Positions 24,234 through 40,999 of a DNA stretch of 64,000 bases are shown here, piece by piece. A program made the translations under genes and the position numbers. Position 1 is the stretch's first letter, and each line of letters starts with the position of its first letter. A model generated the notes under the pieces. The model was not told the DNA's origin, did not search any database, and saw nothing but the letters and a program-made list of their open reading frames with translations. The stretch is taken from NCBI RefSeq assembly GCF_042242105.1, contig NC_092026.1, positions 17,038,691 through 17,102,690 of the forward strand. The letters are read 5' to 3'. Source of the DNA: Pempheris klunzingeri. Lineage: Eukaryota > Chordata > Actinopteri > Acropomatiformes > Pempheridae.

Positions 24234-27200
24234 ATGAGTGTACTGGAGGTGAAGTTCATCGGGGATGGAGATGCTCTGGAGCACATCGTGGACAAACAGG
24301 AGGGTAAGGACATCACGGCCACTTCACGTCTCCTGCCTCTATGATGTTGTACATGAGCAGGTGGCTAACTCTGTCTGTCTGTGTGTCTGTCTGTCTGTCT
24401 GTGTGTCTGTCTGTGACTATAAGGCGTGCAGAGCAGCAGCGGGGCTGTTCAGAGGATGGTGACGTTCAAGAGTCCAGCTGGACGACGGGCCAGAGAGGAT
24501 GCAGAGCATGATGGGGGTGGAAATGGGCAACTTGATGAGCAGACCTATGTCCAAGCTCTGGGGACAGACAACACAGAGGGTGAGTGCGAACACTGCCAGA
24601 ACATCCATTGTAACAAACATTTTCCCTCTAATGATGTGATGTAGGATGATCTATTGATTATTATCAATAGTATTGTTATCAGTAGTAGTATAACAATAAA
24701 GATAATACCAGTGGTGGAAGAAGCATTCAGATCTTTCACTTCAGTAGTACTACAGCTTAACAATACAAGCTAAAGTTCTGTATTCAATATCTAACTTAAG
24801 TACAAAAAATATTAGCATCAAAATATACTTAAAGTAGCAAAAGTAAAAATACTCATCATACAGAATGGCCCATTGTATAATCATGCTGTGCTGTGCAAAA
24901 GTTTTAGGCAGGTGTGAAGAAATGCTGTAAAGTATTAAAGCTTTCAAAAATATAACATATTTAGAAAATGTAAACAGAAGAAAAATCTAAATCAAATCAA
25001 TATTGGTGTGGCCACCCTTTTTCCTTCAAAACCACATCAGTTTTTCCAGGTACACTTAAGACAGTTTTTGAAGGAACTCAGCAGGTCGGTTGTTCCAAAC
25101 ATCTTGGAGAACAAACCTCAGATCTTCTCTGGATGTCGACTGCCTCAGGTCCTTCGTTCTCTTCATGAAATCCCAGACAGACTCTGTGGGGGCCACACCA
25201 TCACTTCCAGGACTGCCTCTTCTTCGTTACGCTGATGATAGTTCCTGATGGTGCTGGCTTTATGTTGTGTCGTTGTCCTGCTGCAGAATAAATTTGGGGC
25301 CAATCAGACTCCTCCCTGATAGTATTGCATGATGGATAAGTATCTACCTGTATTTCTCAGCATTGAGGACACCATTAATTCAGACCAGATCAACTCCATT
25401 TGCAGAAATGCAGCCCCAGTCTTGGAAGGAACCTGCACCAAGCTTCACTGTTGCCTGCAGACACTTGTTATTGTACAGCTCTGCAGCCCTCCGGTGAACA
25501 AACCGCCTTCTGCTACAGCCAAATATTTAAAATTTTGACTCATCAGTCCAGAGCACTTTCTGCACCCCAGTTCCTATGTTTTCATGCATAGCTGAGTCAC
25601 TTGGCCATGTTTCCACATCGGAGGTTTGGCTTTTTGGCCGAAATTCTTCCATGAAAACCACTTCTGGCCTGACTTCTCTGGACAGTAGATGGTGTACCAG
25701 GGTCCCACTGGTTTCTGCTAGTTCTGAGCTGATGGCACTGCTGGATATCTTCTGATTTCAAAGGGAAGTAAACATAATGTGTCTTTCATCTGCTGCACTA
25801 AGTTTCCTTGGCCGGCCTCTGTGTCTGCTGTCCTCAACATTGCCCGTTTCTCTGTGCTTCTTCAAAAGAGCTTGAACAGCACATCTTGAAACCCCAGTGT
25901 GCTCTTGGGAAATCTTTGCCTGGCAGTGACCTCGCTGATGCAGTTTAACTACCTTGTGTCTTGTTGCTGTGCTCAGTCTGAACATGATGACCTGTGACAT
26001 GAAGTCACCAACGTCATCTTGGTAGCAGAGTTTGGCTGCTCCTCACCCAGTTTTAAGCCTCCTACAGCTGTTTCTGTGTCAGTTAATGACTGTGTTTCAA
26101 CCCACATATGAAACTGATGATCATTAGCATTTGGTATAACTGGTTAATCACACACCTGACTATGATCCTACAAAATTCCTGACTTTGTGCCAGTGTACCT
26201 AGAAGAACTGATGCTGTTTTGAAGGCAAAGGGAGGTCACACCAAATATTGATTTAGATTTTTCTTTTGTTTGCTCACTTTGCATTTTGTAAATCAATAAA
26301 AATAAACAATTTAATTTTATATTTTTGAAAGCATTCTTACTTCACAGCATTCCTTCACACCTGCCTAAGACTTTTGCACACTGTAACTGTTATTGGATGA
26401 CAGTTATTGATGCATTAATGTGCTAATCACTTATGATTAGATTTTTATGACTTTATACACTGTTGGATAGATTAACTTTTATAATAGTGTTATTAGTTAT
26501 TATTATTATTAGTTATTTGTTTTAATAATCTAAATCTGCAAATGAACCAGTGCCTAAAGCAGTCAAATAAATGTAGTGGAAAAAAGTTCAATACTTTTTC
26601 AATACTTAATTGTTCTGGAATTGAAGTATAAAGTAGCATAACGTGGAAATACTCAAGTAAAGGACAGTTATCTTAACATTGTGCTTAAATGCAGTACTTT
26701 TTTTCAGCTTTCTTTCTGTTTGTAAAGGTAAAAATACCTAATAACCATTATTCACGCTGCTGCTAATAAACAGCAAACAACACCAGCTGCCCTTCAGTAT
26801 AACCTCAGTTTGTCTGGTACATCCAGCAATAACAGTCAATAACAGCCCTGTTATACATCCATTTTCATGAAGGTGATAATCTGTGTTTCTGCTGAAACTA
26901 TTTTAGATTTACTTGATGATTCTACTTTATGATCACTTTGGAGGAAATAGTTTGTGTCACTGTTGATTTACATTGCGTTACAATTAGGTGCTTCTAATGG
27001 CACATTTACATCGTCCCATGTATATCAAAGAGAGTAGATTGAGTTTATATAGAGCATATTAACGGGTCATATTTTATGGATTCATTAATGCTGCAGTCAA
27101 AACCCCAGCTGTATTTCCTCAGTCTGAATCAGCTAATCCTGTGAAGATGATCATTTTATGTAGTTACAAGTCAGCTACACGATGTGTCTTGGTTTTACAG

Positions 27201-29891
27201 AAGATGACGAGGGTATGTCCCGAGTGGCTGGATCCTCCATTTTCACCTTTCAGAAAGTCAAACGTGGACACAGCATGGCCCAGACAGGTGAGAGCCTCCT
27301 CTGTCACACTTACACAAACTCTTGTTGTATCGGCTGCATTTATTACATCATGTTTAACTTGGTTTTCAGGATGTGAAATCTTTTGTTTTTGTGTTTTTTA
27401 AAGCAAGCGAGTTGGCTCGGACCCCCGGGAAGAGCGTCACCTTCAGCACGACCCCCAGCATTGAGCCCTCCACTCCCACCCGAACAGGCCGCAGTGAGCT
27501 CAACACACTTTGTTTATAATTTTGTGTGTATTTACATACAACTAATCCTCTTCTCTCTCCGTGTCTCTTCGGCTAGACCACAGAGGTGAAAGCAGGACAC
27601 CACAGAGGGTGAGACTTTGTTTACTTCAGACCTTAAGATGATGGTGTCATTTTTTCCATAAGCTGTGGTTCGGTAGCTTTGCTGCAGTGTCCGTTCTCTC
27701 CTCTGCTTTTTGTATGACAGAACAAGAAGGTTCAGTTTGTGTCCACAACACCTCACAGGCTCAGGAAGAGAATAACAGGTGAGTCTAACACGTTACAATG
27801 GAACCAGATTGTTACAGTAGTTAAAAAGCATAAGGTTAGACCTCAGCCACGATCTAAAGCTGTGTGATACTTTCAGCTCCGAGCATCCGGTCAGACAGCG
27901 ACAGTGAGTTGTCGCCCTCTGACTCTGGAGAGGATGAAGAGGAGGATGAAGATGGTATGGAGGAGGAGCAGAAGGGAAAGAAAGAGGACAAAGAGAACTC
28001 CAAGGCTCCAAGAACGCCCAGTAAAGGTTTATCTGCAGCTCTCTACAAGACTCCCGCCAAGAAGAGCAAGAACACCCCCGAGCCCCTCCATCAGCCCAGC
28101 ATGGTCGAGGAGTATTTCGAAGCTCACGGCAGCTCCAAGGTCTTGACATCAGACCGCACCTTGGAGCGCTTACACACCCCTAAACTCGACAGGGTCAGTG
28201 TTTTTAACAGCCAGCGTTCTTTCATGTATCCAGTGAGCTGTGTTCTTGTGTTACTGAGGGGCACCCCTGTCTTGTATTTGCAGGAGACGCTGGTCCGGCT
28301 TTTAGAAGGAGGGCTGTCCTGCTACTCCAAGGAGATCCAGCAGCTCCACAACAAGCACCAAAAGCACTTTAGCAAATGGATGTTGCAGTTACAGTGAGTG
28401 TGCTTTCTTTACTCCATGTTTTTTTTAATTCTTTATAATGAAGTTTGGTACAAGACAGAAAGTGTCTCCTTTGTAGGCTGGGATTCAGTGTGCTGGTCTA
28501 CGGTTTGGGCAGCAAGAAAGCTCTGCTGGAGGACTTCCGTGTGTCTCACTTGGCTCAAGAAATCCACCTTGTGGTCAATGGATTCTTCCCTTCCATCACT
28601 CTTAAATCAGTCAGTCTACACAGAAAGATTTCTTCAAAATAAAAACACTTCATTGCTACAGGCTATGTCAACAAGTAAACTGGGACCAATCTTAGTTTAT
28701 TTTCTCCCATGCTTATCATGCTATGCTTTCATTGCAGATCCTAAATGCTCTGACATGTGAGGTTCTTGATCACCAGGGAAGTTTCAGGACCCCATCAGAC
28801 CAGATCCAGTACATCGCTCAGACCCTTAAAGACAGTGAGTGTGTCTGTCAGTTGTCTCCGTCTTAAGCCTGTGTTTGATTCATGTGTTTTACAGTTGAAG
28901 CATATCCTTGCAGGCCCAGATCTCCACATCTACCTGCTAATTCATAATATCGATGGACTGATGCTGAGAGGAGAAAAAACCCAGAGTGCACTGGGGCAGC
29001 TGGCATCCCTGCCCAACCTGCACTTGGTGGCTTCTTTAGACCACATCAACGCTCCACTGGGTGGGTGTTCGGAAGTGTGTGTGTGTGTTTGTGCACTGCT
29101 GTGTAATTGTATTGAAATGAATTGTCGTAGTTGAATCTTTCCCATGCATTCCCAGTGTGGGACCAGTTTCAGCAGAGCCAGTTTAACTGGCTGTGGTGGG
29201 AGTGTGTGACGTTCCAGCACTACACAGAGGAGACATCGTATGAAAACTCTCTGCTGGTGCAGCAGACTGGCGCTCTCGCTCTGTCCTCCCTTACGCACGT
29301 GCTGCGCAGCTTGACACCCAATGCAAGGTACCAGATGCACCTAGATATAATTACCTGAGAGAGCTGCGAAGTGGCTAATGAAGTGATTGAGTTCTTCCTG
29401 GTTCTGTGTCCTTTCTTTTTGCAGAGGAATTTTCAAACTGCTTGTGAAATTCCAGCTGGAAAACAAAGACAATCCCTCATACACAGGTGCACACGTGCTC
29501 AAAACTTAAATGCAGTACAGATTTTCCCCTAAGATGTGATCTTACTGCTGTAAGATTCTAATGTTTCCCTATCATTGTGGACAGGATTGTCTTTCCAAGA
29601 TTTCTACCAACGTTGTCGAGAGGCGTTCTTGGTGAACTCCGATCTCACGCTGAGGACTCAGCTGACTGAGTTCAGGGACCACAAACTGATCCGGACACGC
29701 AAGGTGGAGTCCTGTTTTGCTTCAAAATCCCCAACTCTCATTCACTGCCATAATCTCTGTGCAGGCTCCAGTGTCTCCTGCTTACATTTATTCCCATGAT
29801 TCTCCAGGGAGCAGATGGAGTGGAGTATTTGATCGTTGCTGTGGACGCGAGCACGCTGATGGATTTTCTGGAGAACGAGGAGGGTGACTGA
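24234..29891 (+). CDS. orc2: origin recognition complex subunit 2
   Basis: Subunit of the six-protein complex that marks replication origins and loads the MCM helicase. The start [12 protein letters not shown] (24234) follows an acceptor at 24227-24228. Exons join in frame through a low-complexity, acidic and Ser/Thr-Pro-rich N-terminal half ([12 protein letters not shown]; an E/D run near 27925-27990) that is likely disordered and phosphorylated. The conserved C-terminal half follows: [109 protein letters not shown] and [19 protein letters not shown]. These closely match vertebrate ORC2. The protein ends at [10 protein letters not shown] Tc1 element inside a MITE fills the intron between about 24581 and 27201. 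cfap410 converges on its 3' end, 378 bases downstream. Confidence 0.95.
24887..26385 (-). mobile_element. degraded Tc1-like DNA transposon
   Basis: Terminal inverted repeats of about 70 bases: the left reads 'tgtgcaaaagttttaggcag' and the reverse complement of the right reads 'cagtgtgcaaaagtcttagg'. The homology continues through 'gaaatgctgtaaagta' and 'gctttcaaaaatata'. The right end abuts a TA at 26384-26385, as expected for Tc1/mariner. Length is about 1.5 kb. The interior on the minus strand carries transposase remains, but the frame is interrupted and the element looks dead. Confidence 0.85.
25758..26000 (-). pseudogene. Tc1-like transposase N-terminus (remnant)
   Basis: An open stretch of 80 codons gives the helix-turn-helix DNA-binding part of a Tc1 transposase: [20 protein letters not shown], then [17 protein letters not shown] and the [14 protein letters not shown] linker. 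The catalytic DDE part that should follow is not open. It is a fossil inside the element at 24887-26385. Confidence 0.85.
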
Positions 29892-29945
29892 GAAGAGAAG
29901 GCTTTGGACTTATCACTCACTATACACGTTTTCAGCCAATATCTG

Positions 29946-30000
29946 TGCAATTAAAATCAACACTTGGAGTTGGTGCATTGCAATTCCGTCTCTTTAATTA
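29946..30000. terminator. convergent 3' ends of orc2 and cfap410
   Basis: An attaaa at about 29951 on plus and an attaaa on minus at about 29993 lie within 50 bases of each other. The two converging transcripts probably end here with little or no gap, or overlap slightly. Confidence 0.4.
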
Positions 30001-30269
30001 CAGAAATATATTTACATTTAGCAAAACATACATTCTTTTGTTCTTACAAGGCAGGTAGGCATGCAGTAAAAAAGCCAAGGAGAAGCACTGGTCCACATGT
30101 GAGATCTGTGACAAAAGAGCTCAGTGGATTACATCACATGCCGTGTGCACTGCAGGCGCAGGGTTAGAAAAGGGGGTATTTTAGGAGCCTATCCTCAAGA
30201 ATGAGCTTTGGGTTAAAGATGAAAAGGGGGAGGGAGAGCTCTGGCCCTGGGTGCATGCTATGAAATGTT

Positions 30270-31813
30270 TCAGTGTTGGATGTCGGCAGTTTTCTGTTTC
30301 TGCAGTGAGTTGTTTAGTGTTTCTGAGTCCAGTGTGTAAGTCTGAAGTCTGTTTGTAGTAGCTGTGTGTACAACGTGAAGCTCCTCTTCACTGAGGTCCC
30401 TCAGCAGTAGCAGAACTGCATCCAGAGTGTGTGTCTGAAAGTAGAATTTATCATTTATTGGCAATATTACAAGTTTTTCAGTATATTACAACATTTGAGT
30501 TGTAGAGGAGCATTGTTCAGAGATAAGAGAGTACCTTTTTCATCGATAGTTTGGTCTCTCTGGTTGACGGAGAAACAAGCGAGGGGAACTTGTCTCTGGA
30601 GAGGGGCTTCATCCCCAACTCTTCCCTGATTTTGCTTAAAACAAAAATCAGCACAGAAAAGTTTGTTTTTAACATGTCTACATTAGTCTGTTTTCAGTTC
30701 ATGCGTGTTGCACTTTTTTTTTTATAAGCATTGGTGTGAATCCACAAGGCTTACTTGGTCTCCTCCATGCTGTAGTTGAGCGGGTCATTCTCTGTCTCTG
30801 CATCTGGATGCCCGTTAGTGGAAAGCTGGCTTTGGAGACTGCCTGGTGGGGTGGAGACCTCTTCACCTTCCACAAGAGCTAGTGCCATCTCATCCTCTGT
30901 CACTACTGCAAACACAACACATGAAACACCATTCACATATCATTTCCAGATCATGTCATAAAGCTAGGCCTGGTTTTGCTCCAGTTCAACACAATCATTA
31001 ATGCTTTTGTTCCAACTGTGGGTGTAAATCACTTCTAACACAAAAACACTGCACACTCGCCTTGGTTGTCGAGCTTCTGGAGACGAGGCAAGCAGCGCAG
31101 CACAGTGAGGCGATACTGGCTGGGGTCAGTTCCACAACAGGGATTCTCTGCCAGCCAGAGCACCCTGAGACGCGTCAATGGACGCAGATGAGAGAGCTCG
31201 GAGAGGGAGGGAATCATGTTCCTCCTCAGGTAGAGCTCACACAGAGACAGACAGCCAGCCAGAGGAGAGAGAGAAGAGATGCTGTTGACGCTACAGAGAG
31301 AGAGAGAGAGAGAGGAGGAAGAACATCCCAACCAGGATCCATTGATCATGTCAAATGATGTGGAGCTGGTGTACCAGCATCATGTCAGTGTTAACAATCA
31401 CGTGGGTCCGTGCAAACGTGTCAGAGAGACAACAAAGAGTTAAATAGACGCACCTAAGTGTCAGCACCTCGATGTTGGCCATTTGAGAGAAGATAGTGAT
31501 CTTGAAAGACAAGAGTATAAGAGAACACTCATTATTGAACACTCATAGTTGCGGTTTGCGCATGAATAGTGAATTTATCGTCCAAGAATTATAACTATTA
31601 AATTACTCACATCAGTCAGGTTGCATCCCCTGCAACAGATGAAAAGCGTAACGTTACACAGAACAAGGTGTTAACCAGCCAGCATGTCAACCAAACACCA
31701 ACAGAATTGCTGGTATGCTAAAATTGAAGCACTTACCAGCAGTTCAATTTCTTCACGCTTTCCAAGTCGGAGGCCTTAGCTTTAGCCAGGACCAGTTTCC
31801 GTGTTAGCTTCAT
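30270..31813 (-). CDS. cfap410: cilia- and flagella-associated protein 410 (C21orf2 homologue)
   Basis: Leucine-rich-repeat protein of the ciliary basal body, linked in human to ciliopathy and known to work with NEK1. The start at 31813 gives [20 protein letters not shown]. Exons then add [56 protein letters not shown] and [20 protein letters not shown], then [14 protein letters not shown] with VVTEDEM. A poorly conserved acidic linker follows, and the C-terminal helix [19 protein letters not shown] ends near QKTADIQH. The N-terminal LRR and LRRCT cap are almost as in human. The intron after LDNQ uses a GC donor (CAAG/gcgagt); no in-frame GT alternative fits. It is head-to-head with rpl37a. 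Confidence 0.93.
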
Positions 31814-32240
31814 GGTATATCAACTAATTTAGCTGTCATGAAAGAATATTTTAGTCCACTATATGTTCACAAACAACAAAGGCCGCATTATGACAGGCCA
31901 AGTGGACGAACATTTCAACTTAGCAGCGGGGATGTTGTCGTCTAATACACGAATACGCATGCGCATATCTACTGAAGCGTCCTTAGTTACAGCCATTTGC
32001 ATTATAATTACTGACCGTAATACTGACCGTTTTTTTTGCTAAAATATACAACAGCTACGCTAATATTTGGATGAGGACATATTTAATATTTTGTACGATT
32101 TATAAAAGTAGGCGTATTTTTATATAGTTGCATCTGCTTTAAGCAAAAACTTCAAGTCCCATGATGCAGCGTAAACGACAGGGTAAATCGCGCCTGCGCG
32201 GTAAGCAATCCCTCTTTGGACCTACGTCTCCACTGAAACG
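31814..32240. promoter_or_regulatory. bidirectional promoter cfap410 / rpl37a
   Basis: Only 427 bases separate the two divergent start codons. Visible sites are an NRF1-like palindrome (acgcatgcgcat, about 31952-31963), a ZNF143-like motif (ttcaagtcccatgatgcag, about 32151-32169), a second NRF1-like GC motif (cgcgcctgcgcgg, about 32189-32201) and a pyrimidine tract (ccctctttgg, about 32210) that fits the 5'-TOP start of a ribosomal-protein mRNA. No TATA box is obvious near the plus-strand start. Confidence 0.55.
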
Positions 32241-34694
<2,454 letters not shown>

Positions 34695-35744
34695 ACCAAG
34701 TGCGATGATCACTGGTGGATTTGGGACTTTGTTTTCTATAATTTAACCGACCTGGACATGGCCTCAACATCCAAAAATAAAAGCAGTCTGGAGCGGAATT
34801 CTTTGTTTGTGTCTTTGTACAACGGTTTTACAATGCAGAGGTAAAATCTAAAGTAATGGGCTGTAATTACAAGGAGATGCCTCTCCAAACCTTGCACCAA
34901 AGTTGCACCATCAAAAACAGGCCTAGTACTCTGGCACATAATAATGCCACAACATAAGAAGGGGGGTCCTGGTCTGCTCTATCTTGGCAGAAAACAACTG
35001 CACTTTTAGCAAATTGGATGACTTCTGCACAGATTTATGGGTGTTGAAACAGAAAATGCAGTTTGAAGCATGCTGCACTTTAACCTGTGGACAATACATT
35101 AATAATACATTACATCCTTTGAGTTTGAAATCCCCCAGCCGTGGAAGTCATGTTTTACTCCCCAGCTAATGAAGGAAGCCTGCTGAGCGAAGATAGAAAT
35201 GTTTCTCTGAAGGGATCAACAGAGCAGCACATGGTCGTTAATATGAATTATAAACGTGATTAAATACTCGGCTGATAATAATGGCTGTGTTCTATTTATC
35301 TGATGTCTTGTGCCTTTATACACTGTTTATACTACAGAGGGTTATTTTAATAGAGGTGAGATGTGTCATTCATGGATGGCTCTTCAGTGTTAATATGAAA
35401 TGGCACTGCAAAGAAGTACAGAGAGTTTCTTAATTTTCAGCACAGGTGTAAATAGACATACCTACAAATAAGACCACATAGCAATACAAGGTTAGCAGAA
35501 AATCAATAGAAACAAACTTAGAGACTGAAAATAGAAGGACGTATCGTTTTTGTGAAAAAATAAAAAAACGTCAAACCTGACCTCTTGATTAAACAATATA
35601 TTTAGGAATAGTTTTATTGTGCAGTGAGACAAATTAATTTGTGGTAAATCCCTGAATACGGCAGCAGCGCAGATCCCGGCTGCCGTAAAATGTCCAGCAG
35701 GGGGCGAAGTGTCGTGCTTTCCTCCAGCAGGTGAGGAAACAAGT
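34695..35744. other. rpl37a 3' end and intergenic DNA
   Basis: A poly(A) signal (aaaaataaaa, about 34774) lies about 80 bases after the rpl37a stop. The remainder is AT-rich without coding features. The last 100 bases, GC-richer, are the probable promoter of pecr. Confidence 0.5.
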
Positions 35745-38281
<2,537 letters not shown>

Positions 38282-40399
38282 TTCACCTTTGCAGCATAGT
38301 CTGAGCCCAGCGCACAAACACACGCACAACAAGCATCCTGGGCACGGAACTGTCAAAGAAACAAGACACCATAGTGGCCTGCTTCTAAGATGATGTGTTT
38401 TATTATACAAATTGTGTACATAATTATATGTAATTAAGCAGCATGTCCTGATTATTTTCCCGAAAATGAGTTGTGAAACTTTTGAATTGTATGTAGAATA
38501 TTTTTTCCAATGCCTCTGTAAGTCATTAATTAAACATACAATGTGTCAAAGTTTCTACAAAGACCTGTTTTTAATGGAGACAAAAGACACAAAGAACAAT
38601 GTAACACAGACACAAATGAACAAATGTAAATTACTTCAGTTCTTTTTGTTTTAAGTTTGTCCTGATTTAGTGTCTCTGTGGTCATTTCAGAGCTGATGGC
38701 TACAATGTCAAATGCAAGATGTACTTGAAATAGTGTTTTTTTTTTTTACAGGTGCATGATCATGTAAGTCTAAGAGTGCCTTATGTTGACAGGCTTTGAT
38801 ATACTTCTATGATATACAGCAATTATTATTCTCTACATCTCAATGTAACATTATAATGTTACGAAACACTTCTTAGTATGTTTTTTATGGGGAAGCTTTG
38901 GATTATAATGGACTAATAAATATTTTGTGGTTATTAAATCTGTGGAACATGTCTTTTAAAAATAGCCTACCAGCATCTTATAGTTGATTAAGTATGTACA
39001 GTATAATAGAATTATTAATATCTTCTGACCAGTAGTAAATATTGAAAAACACGCATATAAAACAAATAGTTGTATTTGTATAGATACATGAACGCTGTGC
39101 TGCTGTAGCAGTAACAGCGCTTTCCTTTAAATCGCGTCGTAGTATTTTGTCCCGAATGATGTGCCGTACTTTTGCCGTAAAACGTCGTTCATTGTCGTAC
39201 CATTTAGTCCCGCAGCAGAGGTCACAATAAACCACTCAGGTACAATGTTTTCCTTTATTTAACTCCTTACATTTCCGTCGCATCATTTATTGCTCTTTCA
39301 CATCAGGAGACAGCACTATCTTTACACATGTAAAGGTGCAGATAATGCATCGTAGAAGTAATATTTGTATCTATTTAAGCTAGAGAACGTAGTTAGCTAA
39401 GAGTTCATGCTAGCTGAGGAGACGCTGTCTTACTTCGCTAGACAGCTTGTTTGTCTTCTCTGACTTAATCAACATTTGAATTCATTATGTGTGATTGGAT
39501 CATTTATTTTAGATAAGCAGGTTCGTCAAATAATCAGTGACACTGACCAGGTTAACGTAGCCAGCGTTAAACGTTGATAACATAAGGCATGTGTCAAATG
39601 TTCAATAACGTTAGCAGCAGTCAGCTTAAACTGGGTTAACATCAGCAGGGCAAGTCTTTTCTTGGAGTGTTTGATGGGAACATTTAATAACACTCACATG
39701 ATTAAATGAAAATCAATATGGTTGTGCCAAGATATGGAATGTGTAATGTTTGTGTAAAACAAATTCGGCTTTAGTGTAGAAACATGGATGTAAGAGCAAT
39801 TTCAGTAAAATAGAGTCATTGCATGTACAGTTTGTGGCATCCAGTGGAGGATAAGTCCTGCTCAGAAAACTAATTTTAAATAAAATTGATCAGCATCAAC
39901 TCAATATACTTAAAATGTTGAAATTTTTCTTCATTGATTCCAGCTCATCACATCAGCTCAATAAAAATCAAGATACTAGTCTTGCTTCCAGAGAAACCTA
40001 AAATACTCAACATATATGTTGAGCCAGTGTGGTGTGATTATATTATAATAGACAGCAGCCATGCGCACAGGCTTGGCACACTGACGTCCATAAAGACAGG
40101 TGCTAAATACCTGGTATGGAGATGCAGCTTGTGAAGCGAGTATTTTTTCTAAACTGAACATAAGAGGAAATATGTTGTGTATAATGTTGTATGTATTATT
40201 GCAAGTCTCGTGTTTTCACTTTTCTTAAACTCTTAGAAACACTGGCTTATTTCTGTCACTCTGATCATGACTGCAGATGTGTCTCGCATTAAAAAGAATC
40301 CTACTAAAAGAGGCACGAAATGACGTGTCTACCAGTAAACTAAGGAACGTTAGCATTAAAACGAAAGCTAACTTGCACATATGTGTATCTGTTTTTAGC
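38282..40399. other. pecr 3' UTR, intergenic DNA and upstream region of ndufb3
   Basis: AT-rich and non-coding. A CpG-richer patch at about 39115-39239 ends in a possible donor (cactcag/gtacaa) and could be the promoter and untranslated exon of ndufb3, whose coding exon needs an upstream exon (acceptor tttttag just before 40399). No other gene is visible. Confidence 0.4.
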
Positions 40400-40782
40400 A
40401 TGGGAGGTGACCACGGCCATGGCAAGGTACCTCTGCCAGACTGGCGGCAGTGGAAGGTGGGGGGAACACCCCTGGAGTTCACACAGCAGAGGCTGGCAGC
40501 CAGGGGCCTCAAAGATCCATGGGCACGGTCAGTAGTGACACCCTACATGAGATATAGCTGATATTTTAGTCATTCTAATCCATGACCGTGATCCCTATCT
40601 CTTTCTCCTGTCACTCACTTTCTCTCTGCAGTAATGAGGCTTGGAGATACTCGGGCGGCTTCGCTCGTGCTGCGACTCTGTCTGATGTGCTGTTGAGAGG
40701 ATTCAAGTGGGGCTTTGCTGCCTTTACTGTTGCTCTGGCTGTTGAGTACACCCTGTTCCCACCAAAGAAGGGTGGCCACTAA
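40400..40782 (+). CDS. ndufb3: NADH dehydrogenase 1 beta subcomplex subunit 3
   Basis: Small accessory subunit of mitochondrial complex I, in the inner membrane. Two exons (about 40400-40528 and 40632-40782) give about 92 residues: [60 protein letters not shown], then one membrane segment ([20 protein letters not shown]) and a short basic tail. The core ([35 protein letters not shown]) matches human NDUFB3. The start follows the acceptor tttttag directly. The UGT gene converges, with stops 217 bases apart. Confidence 0.95.
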
Positions 40783-40999
40783 ATGTACATTACTGTCCCT
40801 CCAGCCCAGACGATAATGGAGTCTAATAATCTGTATTTTCTGTTTATTAAATGCTTTTTGATCACCCTATGGATTCCCTTATTCTTCTTAAACACTCACA
40901 CACAGCTTTACATTTCACTGATATTTTAATAATAAGGATGAGTTGTTGATCTCCCAGAAAATCTCCCTGCTGAAATAAAGGTGAAAATGCATCACCACA
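40783..40999. terminator. shared 3' region of ndufb3 and the UGT gene
   Basis: An attaaa on plus (about 40846) and a tttatt (AATAAA on minus, about 40843-40848) overlap. Further candidates are attaaa on minus near 40925 and aataaa on plus near 40974. The two converging mRNAs probably overlap in their 3' UTRs. Confidence 0.4.

Larger units (their letters stand above)
24709..26705 (+). mobile_element. hAT-like non-autonomous MITE, split by a Tc1-like element
   Basis: The left end reads cagtggtggaagaag (24709), then the typical fish sequence rich in 'aagtaaaagta', up to about 24885. After the Tc1 element the same repeat resumes from about 26386, with 'taatctaaatctgcaaatg' and 'gcagtcaaataaatg', both also present in the copy at 58863. 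The TIR and the 8-base duplication seen in the copy at 36069 point to the hAT superfamily. The right end is decayed and approximate. No transposase is encoded. Confidence 0.65.

Noticed and set aside
24145-24416. ctgt/cagt repeats that look like regularly spaced units, as in a CRISPR array
   Set aside because: They are plain tetranucleotide microsatellites without spacers, in a vertebrate genome.
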